Assembly (NCBI RefSeq): GCF_030167925.1
Contig: NZ_JASKUT010000002.1
Span: 1,116,001 to 1,180,000 of the forward strand
Direction of reading: 5' to 3'
Source of the DNA: Paenibacillus silviterrae
GTDB taxonomy: Bacteria > Bacillota > Bacilli > Paenibacillales > NBRC-103111
Length of the DNA stretch: 64,000 nucleotides
Numbering within the stretch: position 1 is the stretch's first letter; every line of letters begins with the position of its first letter. The translations under genes were made by a program, and so were the position numbers. Below are positions 16,621 through 25,476 of this stretch, piece by piece. A model generated the notes under the pieces. It was given only the letters and a program-made list of their open reading frames with translations, ran no database searches and was not told where the DNA came from.

Positions 16621-18060
16621 TTATTCCACCACTGGAAGCGCCGTAGCCTCCTTAGGCACTGGCCACCGCTCCGGCTCGGCCACATCAACGATGTATCCCC
16701 ACTTGGACAACAGCCGATGATGCTCTACCTTGGCGGTATGCTTCTCAACAATCGCCGGAATATTCCATGATTGATACAATGTGTCACGGAGTGACTGTGC
16801 GATATCGGTTCGATCAGCAGCCAAATTGTTCAACTCACAAGGGTCGGCGCTCAGGTCGAACAGCATATCATGAGAATCGAGTGCTGCATACGAAACGTAC
16901 TTCCACTGCCTCCAACGAAGCATCCTGCCCGGCACCGGCTTGCCGTCCACATTCGCCATGCATTCACTGATTACGTAGCGATCGGACTCAGGTCCTCCGG
17001 CAATCAGCGGCTTCAGACTGATCCCATCAGGTCTGGGCGGTGTATCTGCACCGGCGATCTCGCACAGCGTGGGACCAAGGTCCATGATGCTGACCGGCTG
17101 CGAGACGCGGCGACCTTCGATGACCTCATGACCGGAGATAATCATCGGGATCGCAGCCGAGCCCTCGTAGAAGGTGCTCTTTCCGAGAAGTCGCTGTTCT
17201 CCCGCCTGCTCCCCGTGATCGGACATATACACGAACACCCCCGGCCGACCGCTTCGCTTGAGATACTCCCGCCACGCGCTTCGAACCTCGCCGAGCTGCC
17301 CGTCAATCGTCTCGATCATACCGAGATATGCAGCCCGAACCTTGATCAGGTTATCCTCATTCAGCGCCTGGAACTGTTCGCGAAGCTCCTGCAGTGCAGG
17401 GTGCTCGTTCTCCCGGTAGAACGAATCCGGGATTCCGGCAATCGGCTTGTAATGCTGATAAAGTTCCGGCGGCGCCACGAACGTATGATGGGGGCCGTAG
17501 GTGCCGACAACGATACATTGCGGCTTGTGATGCTCCTGCTGCAGGTACTCCAGGGCAGCCCTGATGACGGCCCTATCGTACTCCAGCACGGGAGAGTTGC
17601 CTCCGCCGACGATCTTCAGGCTCTGGTCCGCCATCGTGCCGACGTAGGGTCCGAGATCCTTACGGTGCGGTCCGTAGCGTCCCCAATAAAGGGGCGTCAT
17701 TTCCCCCATAATCCGCCTTGTGAAGCCATGGCGCTGGTCATCTCCGAGAAAATGCATCCGACCGCACAGCACAGTCTCATAACCCGCAGCGGCAATACCG
17801 TGCAGGAACGTCGCCTGATCGCCGCCAAGGGCGCCGTTGTTGTCGTAAACGCCGGTTTTCTCCGGCAGCTGACCGGTCAGCATGGATATGCGGGAGGGGA
17901 CGCAGAGGGGACACGACGTATATGCAGCCTCAAAAACCGTTCCTTCCTCCGCTAACTGGTCCATATGCGGCGTCCGTACCGTATCATGGCCGACGTAGCC
18001 TGCATATTTGGCATGGTGCTGATCACTCAGGAAGACAAGAATATCGGGTCTCTGGTTCAT
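16621..18060 (-). CDS. Type I sulfatase (Cys-type)
   Basis: A 479-residue S1 sulfatase with LVFLSDQHHAKYAGYVGHD at the start, formylglycine motif CPLCVPSRISMLTG, CGRMHFLGDDQRHG and metal site VYMSDHGEQAGEQ. There is no signal peptide. AAGGAG lies eight bases before the second ATG (18060); the first ATG at 18066 is only two bases from it. It follows the permease gene by about 50 bases. The protein is of choline-sulfatase/arylsulfatase length, but its neighbours point to a glycan substrate. Confidence 0.92.
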   Translation of the reverse strand: MNQRPDILVFLSDQHHAKYAGYVGHDTVRTPHMDQLAEEGTVFEAAYTSCPLCVPSRISMLTGQLPEKTGVYDNNGALGGDQATFLHGIAAAGYETVLCGRMHFLGDDQRHGFTRRIMGEMTPLYWGRYGPHRKDLGPYVGTMADQSLKIVGGGNSPVLEYDRAVIRAALEYLQQEHHKPQCIVVGTYGPHHTFVAPPELYQHYKPIAGIPDSFYRENEHPALQELREQFQALNEDNLIKVRAAYLGMIETIDGQLGEVRSAWREYLKRSGRPGVFVYMSDHGEQAGEQRLLGKSTFYEGSAAIPMIISGHEVIEGRRVSQPVSIMDLGPTLCEIAGADTPPRPDGISLKPLIAGGPESDRYVISECMANVDGKPVPGRMLRWRQWKYVSYAALDSHDMLFDLSADPCELNNLAADRTDIAQSLRDTLYQSWNIPAIVEKHTAKVEHHRLLSKWGYIVDVAEPERWPVPKEATALPVVE

Positions 18061-18109
18061 CTTCATAGCTCCTTTTTAATGTAATACCTAATCCGCTGCT
18101 TACCCGCGC

Positions 18110-18979
18110 TTACCCCTTGACCGAACCCATCAGCATTCCCTTGTTAAAGTACTTTTGCAGGAAAGGGTAAACTACCAGGAGCGGCACTGCAGTAATCAGG
18201 ACCGCTGCCATCTTCACCGCCGGTGTATAAGAGTAGCCTCCCGCATCATCGGACATGCCGGAATCGGTCTCGATCAGCATTTGACGCAGGAACACCTGAA
18301 GCGGCATGTCTTGAGAGTTATTTAGGAACAATATGGCATAGAAGTAAGTATTCCAGTTGTGAACCGCGTAAAACAGGGTGAACGTCGCCACAGCAGGCAT
18401 GGACAATGGCATGACGATTTGCCAGAACAATCTCAGCTCCGAGCAGCCGTCGATCCGTGCCGATTCCTCCAGCTCCCCGGGTATATTCTGGAAGAAACTG
18501 CGCATTACGATAAGGTTAAACGGTGCGATCGCGCTGGTCAGATACAGTGCCCAATAGCTGTTAAGCAGCCCAAGCTCCTTGACGACCAGGTAGGTTGGGA
18601 TCATCCCCCCGGCGAAGATCATCGTGAACAGCACCATAAAGTTCATCGTACGACGTCCGCGCAGCCAGCTCTTGGACAGTCCATAGGCCATTAGGCTCGT
18701 CAGCAGAATGTTGATGGCAGTACCGGTAACCGTAATGGTAACCGCATTGCCGAAAGCGGTCTTGAAGTCGGCATTGCTTAACAAATAGCCGTAAGCCTCG
18801 ATCGACCATTCATGCGGGAAGATGAAGAATCCGCGGGACATAATCTCATGCTCCGTTGCGAAGGAGCTGGAGATGACATAGATGAAAGGGACTGCGATGA
18901 CAAGGAGTGACAAAACCATAATCCCATAAATGAGGGAGCTGAATACAGGATCCTTTCCGCGTGCGTCGAATGCGTTCAT
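18110..18979 (-). CDS. Sugar ABC transporter permease, LplC/YtcP type
   Basis: A 289-residue inner-membrane permease with six spans and the ATPase-contact EAA loop EESARIDGCSELRLFWQI. The ending KYFNKGMLMGSVKG is typical of the LplC/YtcP branch (CUT1-type, large oligosaccharides). The ATG at 18979 follows GAGGGGGG; an upstream TTG at 19003 is less likely. It starts one base after the LplB-type gene stop. No ATPase gene is nearby, so a shared MsmX-like ATPase is expected. Confidence 0.93.
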   Translation of the reverse strand: MNAFDARGKDPVFSSLIYGIMVLSLLVIAVPFIYVISSSFATEHEIMSRGFFIFPHEWSIEAYGYLLSNADFKTAFGNAVTITVTGTAINILLTSLMAYGLSKSWLRGRRTMNFMVLFTMIFAGGMIPTYLVVKELGLLNSYWALYLTSAIAPFNLIVMRSFFQNIPGELEESARIDGCSELRLFWQIVMPLSMPAVATFTLFYAVHNWNTYFYAILFLNNSQDMPLQVFLRQMLIETDSGMSDDAGGYSYTPAVKMAAVLITAVPLLVVYPFLQKYFNKGMLMGSVKG

Positions 18980-18980
18980 A

Positions 18981-19937
18981 CTAATATACCCCCTCTTCTC
19001 CAATTTTCTTGGAGAGCTTGTTGGCGAGCAGAATCAGGGTCAGACCGATCACCGATTTGAACAAACCTACGGCAGTGGTGAAACTAAATTCCCCTTGCAA
19101 TACGCCGGCCCGGTACACATATGTATCGAACACGTCGGAAACGGAAAGGTTCAGGGAATTTTGCATCAGATAAATATGTTCGAAGCCGATATCCATGACA
19201 TGTCCCAATCTGAGAATAAACAAGATGATAATGGTTGCCCGCAGCGCCGGGAGCGTAATATACCATAGCTGCTTCCACCGATTTGCTCCATCTACGACAG
19301 CGGCTTCGTACAGCGTCGGGTCAACGGAGGCCAGCGCCGCCAGGAAGATGACCGCGTTCCAGCCCGCTTCCTTCCAGATGCTCTGCAGGATATATACAAT
19401 ACGGAAGTAATCCGGGTCAGTCATCAGTTCTATTCGCTCTAAGCCGGCATTGGCGAGACCCTTGTTGATGGCACCGTCCTGCGTGGCGAAGAGGATGACC
19501 GTAATCCCTACTACAACCACCCACGACAGGAAGTGCGGCATGTAGACGGCGGTTTGGACGAACTTCTTGAACCAGGCGATACGAACTTCGTTCAAGACAA
19601 CCGCAATCAGGATCGGCGCCGGGAAAAACAAGAACAGGTTCAGCGCACTCAGAATCAAAGTGTTGCTCAATAGGGACCAAAAGTCCGGCTCACTGAACAA
19701 TCGCTGGAAATGGGCGAAGCCTACCCACTCACTGCCCGTGAAGCCCGCGAACGGACTAAAGTCCTGAAATGCAATAATGATGCCTCCCATTGGCAAGTAT
19801 CGGAAGATTAAGAAAAATAATAATCCTGGCAAGATCATGAAGTATAGAGGCATCCCCCGCTTCCACTCCTTCCAGGCTGCGCTGCGCTTCACCTGCGCCT
19901 TCGGCCGGACAAGCTCGACTGTCGATTCTGCTCGCAT
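18981..19937 (-). CDS. Sugar ABC transporter permease, LplB type
   Basis: A 318-residue permease with six spans, PLYFMILPGLLFFLIFRYLP near the start and EAA loop YEAAVVDGANRWKQLWYI. It pairs with the following LplC-type permease and the solute-binding protein at 28857-30380. The ATG at 19937 has GGAGGG. A promoter with the shared operator-like motif lies 43-85 bases upstream. It is the first gene of a transcript that probably runs through the sulfatases, CHR pair, FGE and esterase. Confidence 0.93.
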   Translation of the reverse strand: MRAESTVELVRPKAQVKRSAAWKEWKRGMPLYFMILPGLLFFLIFRYLPMGGIIIAFQDFSPFAGFTGSEWVGFAHFQRLFSEPDFWSLLSNTLILSALNLFLFFPAPILIAVVLNEVRIAWFKKFVQTAVYMPHFLSWVVVVGITVILFATQDGAINKGLANAGLERIELMTDPDYFRIVYILQSIWKEAGWNAVIFLAALASVDPTLYEAAVVDGANRWKQLWYITLPALRATIIILFILRLGHVMDIGFEHIYLMQNSLNLSVSDVFDTYVYRAGVLQGEFSFTTAVGLFKSVIGLTLILLANKLSKKIGEEGVY

Positions 19938-19979
19938 AATTGTTCCCTCCTGTAGTGTCATAACCTTTGCTATGTCCTC

Positions 19980-20022
19980 ATCATAAGCGCAGTTGCCGAT
20001 TTCGTCGTTACACAATCCTCTG
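19980..20022 (-). promoter_or_regulatory. Shared locus promoter, copy 3 (before lplB-type gene)
   Basis: Minus-strand CAGAGGATTGTGTAACGACG starts 37 bases before a TATGAT -10 box. The same motif at exactly the same spacing occurs before the sulfatase at 28686 and the binding protein at 30380. No good -35 box is present, which fits activator-dependent transcription. Confidence 0.7.
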
Positions 20023-20081
20023 ATTTCTAAACCTCCAGCTGCGCTATAACACCTCAGTCCCCGCTCGAATGATAACAGACA

Positions 20082-20130
20082 TAAAAAAGAAGCCGCTTCG
20101 ATAGGCAGCTATCAAGGCGGCTTTATTGCG
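20082..20130 (-). terminator. Terminator after the YesM-type kinase gene
   Basis: AAGCCGC/GCGGCTT with an inner ATAG/CTAT stem is followed on the minus strand by CTTTTTTAT. It separates the yesMN-type transcript from the downstream lplB promoter. Confidence 0.8.
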
Positions 20131-20194
20131 TCTGAATCTTGTTAATCTAAAAATCCTTAGTAACCTCAGCCACACGGTTTCGTGAGGTTTTGTT

Positions 20195-22000
20195 TCACCC
20201 GCTGCGATAGTGCAGCGGGATCCGGATCGACACGACGGTGCCTCGTCCCGGGAACGAATCCAGCTTCAGTCCGTAGCCCTCGCCGTATTTCAACAACAAC
20301 CGCGCATGGACATTCGCAACGCCAAGCGATTCACTGCGGATAAATTCCTGCTCGTTCGCGTGTTCCGATATCAGCTTCAGGTGTTCCTCTATTACCGCGA
20401 GCTTCTCTTCCGGAATGCCGTCGCCATTATCCGCAATCTCAATCACAAGATCATCCTTATCGTCATATGCGCTGATCAGGATCGCCGCATCTCCGGCCCT
20501 TGGCTCCACCGCGTATTTCACAGCATTTTCCACAAGCGGCTGCACAGACAGCTTGACGAGCAAGCAATCATGGAATTTCGGATTCACGGTGATGCGGCTA
20601 ATGAACTTTTTAGGAAAACGAATATGCGTAATCTCGAGATATTTTTCAAGGATGGAGAGCTCCTCCTTCAGCGTAACCTCGTTGTCCGATATCTTGGCGG
20701 TATACCGGTACACATCAGCCAAATTTCCGGCCATGCTCACAACCAGATCGTCGTTATTAAGGTATCCGATGCTCTTAATAACATCCAGTGAATTGTACAG
20801 AAGATGCGGATTGATCTGATTCTGCAGCGCTTGAATATAGGCTTCCTTCTGCCTCAGTTTCATGTGCACCTCGCGAACCTTCAGATCCGATATCGTCTCC
20901 ATCTGCTCATTCAACTGGTCCACCATCTTATTGAAGCTGTAGTTCAGCTTCTGAAATTCGTTCTCGCCCTGCCGAATCTCAGTACGAGTCGAGTAATCGC
21001 CCTGTGATACTCGGTTCATGTTGTACTTGAGATGCAGCACCGGCCGAACGAACAGATTCGATACCATCGGCACCACAAGAATGACCATCACTGCAATCAA
21101 AACAAAGGCAACCAACGTCGCATTCCGCGCTGAATACAGCCCGCTGGCCATCTCGTCGAACGGCACCATCGCTACGACGCGCCAACCGAGCACCTTGGAG
21201 CTGCTGGTGGAAACCAGCATTCGCTTGCCGTCCAGCTCCTGGATACCGACTCCCCCCTCTGCAGGTACGGCCATCCGCCCTAGCGGCGTATCCCCGAGCT
21301 TGCGGCCGAGCCATTCCGACCTGGGATGATATACGATCGTATCCTCCGTCGAAAGAATCATGAATTGCCCCGATTCGCCCAAACGCGAGCGTTCCAAGGT
21401 AGCTTCAATCTCCTTCAGAGACAAATCCATGACGAAGAAGCCGACGGGTTCCAGCGTTGCATTGCTGTATACCGGATTCATCATCGAAATGACCGACATT
21501 CCCGATTGCTGCGGATAAGTAATCCTATGGGTAGGTATGAGCACCCGCTGCTCCGAAAACGGAATGGTATACCAAGGCTCGGTCGTGTAGTCCGTGACTA
21601 TGGATTGATAGGTCCGGGAGGAGAAGATTCGCTTGTCCAGAGAAATCAGGAAGATTCCCGTGATTTCATTGTAATTGAAGGATACATGGCGCCGCAGCAG
21701 CGATTCCATATCCTCTAAATCAAACGGGGTTAGCCCCTGATTCCCCTCATACCATCGCTGTATAAGCTCGTCCTTAAGCAGGGCTTTGGTCGTACGCGAC
21801 AGCTGCTCAAAGTAAAATTCCAGATGGTGATGCAGCCGTTTCGTCGCCTCATCGGTCACGGTGTGGAAATCCTTTACAACCGCATTGCTGTAATTGATAT
21901 GGGAGATCATGCCCATGAGCACCATCGACAGGAGACTGATCGCCAGGAACAATATAACCATGCTGACCTTGATCGGAAATCGATGCCAAAATTGTCTCAT
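20195..22000 (-). CDS. YesM-type sensor histidine kinase
   Basis: A 601-residue membrane kinase. Span 1 (about 13-33) and span 2 (about 295-318) enclose a Cache-like extracellular sensor domain. A HAMP follows, then the His_kinase segment QINPHLLYNSLDVIKSIGYL with the phospho-acceptor His, and an HATPase with ENAVKYAVEPRAG, ADNGDGIPEEK and ESLGVANVHARLLLKYG. This family senses sugars or their bound importer protein in Paenibacillus. It is paired with the AraC-type regulator 32 bases upstream. Inferred role: switching on the sulfated-glycan locus. Confidence 0.92.
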   Translation of the reverse strand: MRQFWHRFPIKVSMVILFLAISLLSMVLMGMISHINYSNAVVKDFHTVTDEATKRLHHHLEFYFEQLSRTTKALLKDELIQRWYEGNQGLTPFDLEDMESLLRRHVSFNYNEITGIFLISLDKRIFSSRTYQSIVTDYTTEPWYTIPFSEQRVLIPTHRITYPQQSGMSVISMMNPVYSNATLEPVGFFVMDLSLKEIEATLERSRLGESGQFMILSTEDTIVYHPRSEWLGRKLGDTPLGRMAVPAEGGVGIQELDGKRMLVSTSSSKVLGWRVVAMVPFDEMASGLYSARNATLVAFVLIAVMVILVVPMVSNLFVRPVLHLKYNMNRVSQGDYSTRTEIRQGENEFQKLNYSFNKMVDQLNEQMETISDLKVREVHMKLRQKEAYIQALQNQINPHLLYNSLDVIKSIGYLNNDDLVVSMAGNLADVYRYTAKISDNEVTLKEELSILEKYLEITHIRFPKKFISRITVNPKFHDCLLVKLSVQPLVENAVKYAVEPRAGDAAILISAYDDKDDLVIEIADNGDGIPEEKLAVIEEHLKLISEHANEQEFIRSESLGVANVHARLLLKYGEGYGLKLDSFPGRGTVVSIRIPLHYRSG

Positions 22001-22032
22001 AAGTGCTACCTTCTTCTCCGGGATGACGATGC

Positions 22033-23052
22033 TTATATCCCCATTCCCTTACGGTATTCGTTGGGGGAAAGCCCCGTAACATTTTTAAAGACCCGGTTAA
22101 AATAAGGCAAGGAGGAAAATCCGACCATATCGGCAACCTGGTAAATTTTCAGGTCCGGTTCCAGCAGCAGCTGCTTGGCCTTGTCGATACGAACCTTATT
22201 CAAGTAGTTGACGAAGGAATCACCGGCATGCTGCTTAAACAACGCGCTGAAGTGGGATACGCTGAGCCCTACGTAATCTGCAATCTGCGTGAGGCTGATC
22301 TCCTGCATATATTTCGTCTCCGCGTAGTCGCAGGCCTTCTTCATAACAAGCCGGAAGGATCGCTTGTGCTGCTGCTGCTGTCCAAACTGACACCACAGTT
22401 CGACAAGCTGCTGGACATGCCGCTTCAGCGCTTCCTCTGTATGCTCATTCGCAGGAGCGCTTCGTTCCAGCTCAGGGTACGTATAGTCGAGCAGGTCTTT
22501 CAGCTTCCCTGCCAGCATGCGCAGCAACCCCAGCTTCGTGCTCGGATGACTGCTTCGGTTTTTCTGAATCGCGGCGACCAGCTGCGCCTGTTCCGTCACC
22601 GCCTGCTGCGTATCCATGGAGGGGATTCGCTCAATAAACTCCTGGATGCGCATCAGCTGGTCATGAGCCGGATGCAACAGCTCCAACCGCTGCAGCGAAC
22701 GTTCAAGCGCCTCCTTCAGCGCGTCCTCACGCACCGGCTTCAGCAAATATTCCGAGACGCCATACCGAATGCCCTGCTGGGCGTACGAGAAGTTATCATA
22801 ACCGCTTACAATAATACTCACTATGGGAAATTTAATCTCATCAATCTGCTTGAGAAGTGACAGGCCGTCGAGCTTCGGCATCATGATATCGGTGATCAGC
22901 ACAGTCGGACAGAGCTCCTGTATCAGGTTCCATGCCTCCGCACCATCCCCGGCTTCTCCGGTTACCTTGAAACCGCCGCCAATCCGGTCCACCATCTCGA
23001 CGATCCCGCTTCGGATCCAATGCTCATCCTCAGCCACCAGTACGTGATACAT
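22033..23052 (-). CDS. YesN-type response regulator with AraC DNA-binding domain
   Basis: A 339-residue regulator: receiver domain (about 1-125) with EDEHW, phospho-acceptor Asp in LITDIMMPKLDG and Lys in EYLLKPVRED; a linker; and a C-terminal AraC domain with two helix-turn-helix motifs (LTQIADYVGLSVSHFSALFK and YQVADMVGFSSLPYFNRVFK). AAGGGGGG precedes the ATG. It lies between the GH3 gene and the kinase. It is the best candidate to bind the CAGAG...TAACG motif found at three promoters here. Confidence 0.93.
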   Translation of the reverse strand: MYHVLVAEDEHWIRSGIVEMVDRIGGGFKVTGEAGDGAEAWNLIQELCPTVLITDIMMPKLDGLSLLKQIDEIKFPIVSIIVSGYDNFSYAQQGIRYGVSEYLLKPVREDALKEALERSLQRLELLHPAHDQLMRIQEFIERIPSMDTQQAVTEQAQLVAAIQKNRSSHPSTKLGLLRMLAGKLKDLLDYTYPELERSAPANEHTEEALKRHVQQLVELWCQFGQQQQHKRSFRLVMKKACDYAETKYMQEISLTQIADYVGLSVSHFSALFKQHAGDSFVNYLNKVRIDKAKQLLLEPDLKIYQVADMVGFSSLPYFNRVFKNVTGLSPNEYRKGMGI

Positions 23053-23191
23053 TTCATGCCCCCCTTGATCAGCGCTCAGCTACGGGAGCCGAACGACCGG
23101 ATATCGTTATCTAGCTTCACTATAGCGAGCCGGGCGGACGGCTGTCAACCGAACCAGCCGAGCCGTTGCCGCCTTGTTGTAACTAAATGAA

Positions 23192-23218
23192 AACAACCCT
23201 CCATAACCGAGGGCTGTC
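23192..23218 (-). terminator. Terminator after the GH3 gene
   Basis: ACAACCCTC and GAGGGCTGT pair around a six-base loop, followed by TTTTCATTT on the minus strand, nine bases past the stop at 23227. Confidence 0.7.
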
Positions 23219-23226
23219 GTCATCCT

Positions 23227-25476
23227 TTATCGTACTGCTTCCTGCTTGCCGGAGCCTTCATCCAAACCGAACAAACCGTTCAGCTCGGCGATGACCTCCT
23301 GCGGGTACCCCATGGAGAATAGGAAGCCAAGAATCTTCCGGATCGGCATCCCCAAGAACAGTGGATACATCGGATTGTCAGGGCTAATATTCAGCTGCGC
23401 CATGACACGCTGCACCTTAGCCGCATGGCGGTCGTCCCGCATCCACTCCTGCAGGGAATGCAGCAGAGTAAGCGGCTCACGCACGTCCTCCGACGCAGTG
23501 TACGTTACCTTCTCGAGCAAGCGTATGTCGCGGGAAGATGCGCCCACCTGAATTTCGAACTCGCCCGATTCTACTGCGAACCGTCCCAGATGCTCGACGT
23601 AATGAGAGAACGCCCGCTCGTTCAGTTCGATCTCCACCGACCTGGTTTCACCCGGGGCCAGATCAACTTTAGCGAAGCCCTTCAGCTCCTTCAGCGCTTT
23701 GGGCACAGAGGACTTAATGTCCCGGACATACACCTGCACGACTTCTTTGCCCGAACGAGCACCCACATTGGTCACATCTACCGTTACCTTCAGCACATCG
23801 CCATCCTTCAGACGGGAGTTGGATAACCGAAGATTCGAGTACTCGAAGGAAGTATAGGACAGTCCGAAGCCGAACGGATACTTCACGTCCAAAAGTTTGG
23901 TATCGTAATAACGATATCCTACATAGATGCCTTCTGAGTAGACGACCTGTTTCACATTGCCCGGGAACGACAGGTAGGACGGGTTATGCTCAAGCGCCAG
24001 CGGGAATGTCTCCGTCAGCTTGCCCGACGGATTTACCTCTCCGAACAATACATTCGCGATCGCCGAACCTCCTGCTTGACCAGGCAACCAAGCCTGCACA
24101 ATCCCCTTTACCCGGCTTTCATATTTATCGATGTCTGTAGCTGAGCCGCTGTTCACGACGACCACGACATTCGGGTTGATCTTGGCCACTGCCTCGATCA
24201 GGCGTGTATGGCTTACCGGTATGTTCAGGTCCTCCCGCTCATACCCTTCGCTCTCAATGATCTCCGTCGTGCCTACGAAAATGACAACCGCATCCCGGCC
24301 CGCCGCAAGCGTGCAAGCTTCCTTCAGGAGCTCGTCGCTGCCTTTCTCGTCATAACCGGCACCATAAACGGTGTCTGCGTATTTAGAGATCTCCTCCAGC
24401 GGGCTATCCAGCTTCGCCGGATTCATATGGGAGCTGCCGCCGCCCTGGAAGCGCGGCTCCTTCGCGAACGCACCGAGTACAGCTACCTTCGCACCCTTGG
24501 CCAGCGGCAGCACGTTTCCGTCATTCTTCAATAATACGATAGCTTCCTCCGCCACCCTGCGCGCCATGCCATGATGCTGCTCCACATCAATGGAGCCGAC
24601 ATCCCGCTTATTCTCCAGTACGCGCGCAATGACTCCGAGAATGCGGCGGACATGGTCATCCAGCTGCTCATCGGTGATCTGTCCGTTACGGTACGCCTCC
24701 AGCACCTCCGTACTGCGGGCGCCTGGTCCCGGCATCTCTAGGTCTAGTCCGTACTGTACCGATGCCACCTTATTTCCGACCGCCCCCCAATCCGACATGA
24801 CCAGCCCCTCGAAGCCCCATTCCTGCTTAAGCACACCATTCAGGTATTTGTCATTGTTCGCCATATGCGTGCCATTCACCTTGTTGTAGGAGCACATGAC
24901 CGTCCACGGCTTCGCCTCCCCGACGACCATCTCGAAGGGCAGCATATACAGCTCGCGCAGCGTTCGTTCGTCCACCTCGGAGCTGACGACCATCCGGTTC
25001 GTTTCCTGCTCATTGGCGACAAAATGCTTGATCGACGTTCCCACCCCGCCGGACTGCACACCCTTTACGAACGCATTACCCATGCGGCCGGTCAAATAAG
25101 GGTCTTCGGAAAAATACTCAAAATTGCGTCCGCCTAGCGGCGAGCGCTTGCCGTTCATACCAGGTCCGAGCAATATGCCGACATCGTAGTATTGGCATTC
25201 CTCTGCAATGACGGCACCCATCTCCTCAATCAGCGCTTCGTTCCAGGTTGCCGCCATGGCCGCTTCGATCGGGAAGGCGGTCGCCGGCTGCGTATTCATC
25301 AGCATCTGCCCTGGGTTCGTACCCATGGACAGCCTTAGTCCGTGGGGACCGTCGGTTAGTATAATCGATGGAAGCCTTACACGCTCCACTGCCTGTGTTG
25401 TCCAGAATGAGCCACCGGCGAGCAGGCTGATTTTTTCCTCGATCGTCAATTTTTCCATGATTTCTTGAATATTCAA
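23227..25476 (-). CDS. Glycoside hydrolase family 3 (beta-glucosidase-like)
   Basis: A roughly 749-residue enzyme with a GH3 N-terminal barrel (LTDGPHGLRL, LGPGMNGKRSPLGGRNFEYF, SIKHFVANEQE, nucleophile Asp in VMSDWGAV), a C-terminal alpha/beta sandwich (VAVLGAFA, GSSHMNPAKLDSPLEE) and a fibronectin-III-like end (VTNVGARSGKEVVQVYV). It releases terminal beta-linked sugars. No signal peptide is present. The TTG at 25474-25476 overlaps the sulfatase stop TGA and has AAGGGGTGG upstream, so coupled translation is likely; the next ATG (25458) lacks a ribosome site. GH3 specificity (glucose, xylose, N-acetylglucosamine) is not settled by these motifs. Confidence 0.9.
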   Translation of the reverse strand: MNIQEIMEKLTIEEKISLLAGGSFWTTQAVERVRLPSIILTDGPHGLRLSMGTNPGQMLMNTQPATAFPIEAAMAATWNEALIEEMGAVIAEECQYYDVGILLGPGMNGKRSPLGGRNFEYFSEDPYLTGRMGNAFVKGVQSGGVGTSIKHFVANEQETNRMVVSSEVDERTLRELYMLPFEMVVGEAKPWTVMCSYNKVNGTHMANNDKYLNGVLKQEWGFEGLVMSDWGAVGNKVASVQYGLDLEMPGPGARSTEVLEAYRNGQITDEQLDDHVRRILGVIARVLENKRDVGSIDVEQHHGMARRVAEEAIVLLKNDGNVLPLAKGAKVAVLGAFAKEPRFQGGGSSHMNPAKLDSPLEEISKYADTVYGAGYDEKGSDELLKEACTLAAGRDAVVIFVGTTEIIESEGYEREDLNIPVSHTRLIEAVAKINPNVVVVVNSGSATDIDKYESRVKGIVQAWLPGQAGGSAIANVLFGEVNPSGKLTETFPLALEHNPSYLSFPGNVKQVVYSEGIYVGYRYYDTKLLDVKYPFGFGLSYTSFEYSNLRLSNSRLKDGDVLKVTVDVTNVGARSGKEVVQVYVRDIKSSVPKALKELKGFAKVDLAPGETRSVEIELNERAFSHYVEHLGRFAVESGEFEIQVGASSRDIRLLEKVTYTASEDVREPLTLLHSLQEWMRDDRHAAKVQRVMAQLNISPDNPMYPLFLGMPIRKILGFLFSMGYPQEVIAELNGLFGLDEGSGKQEAVR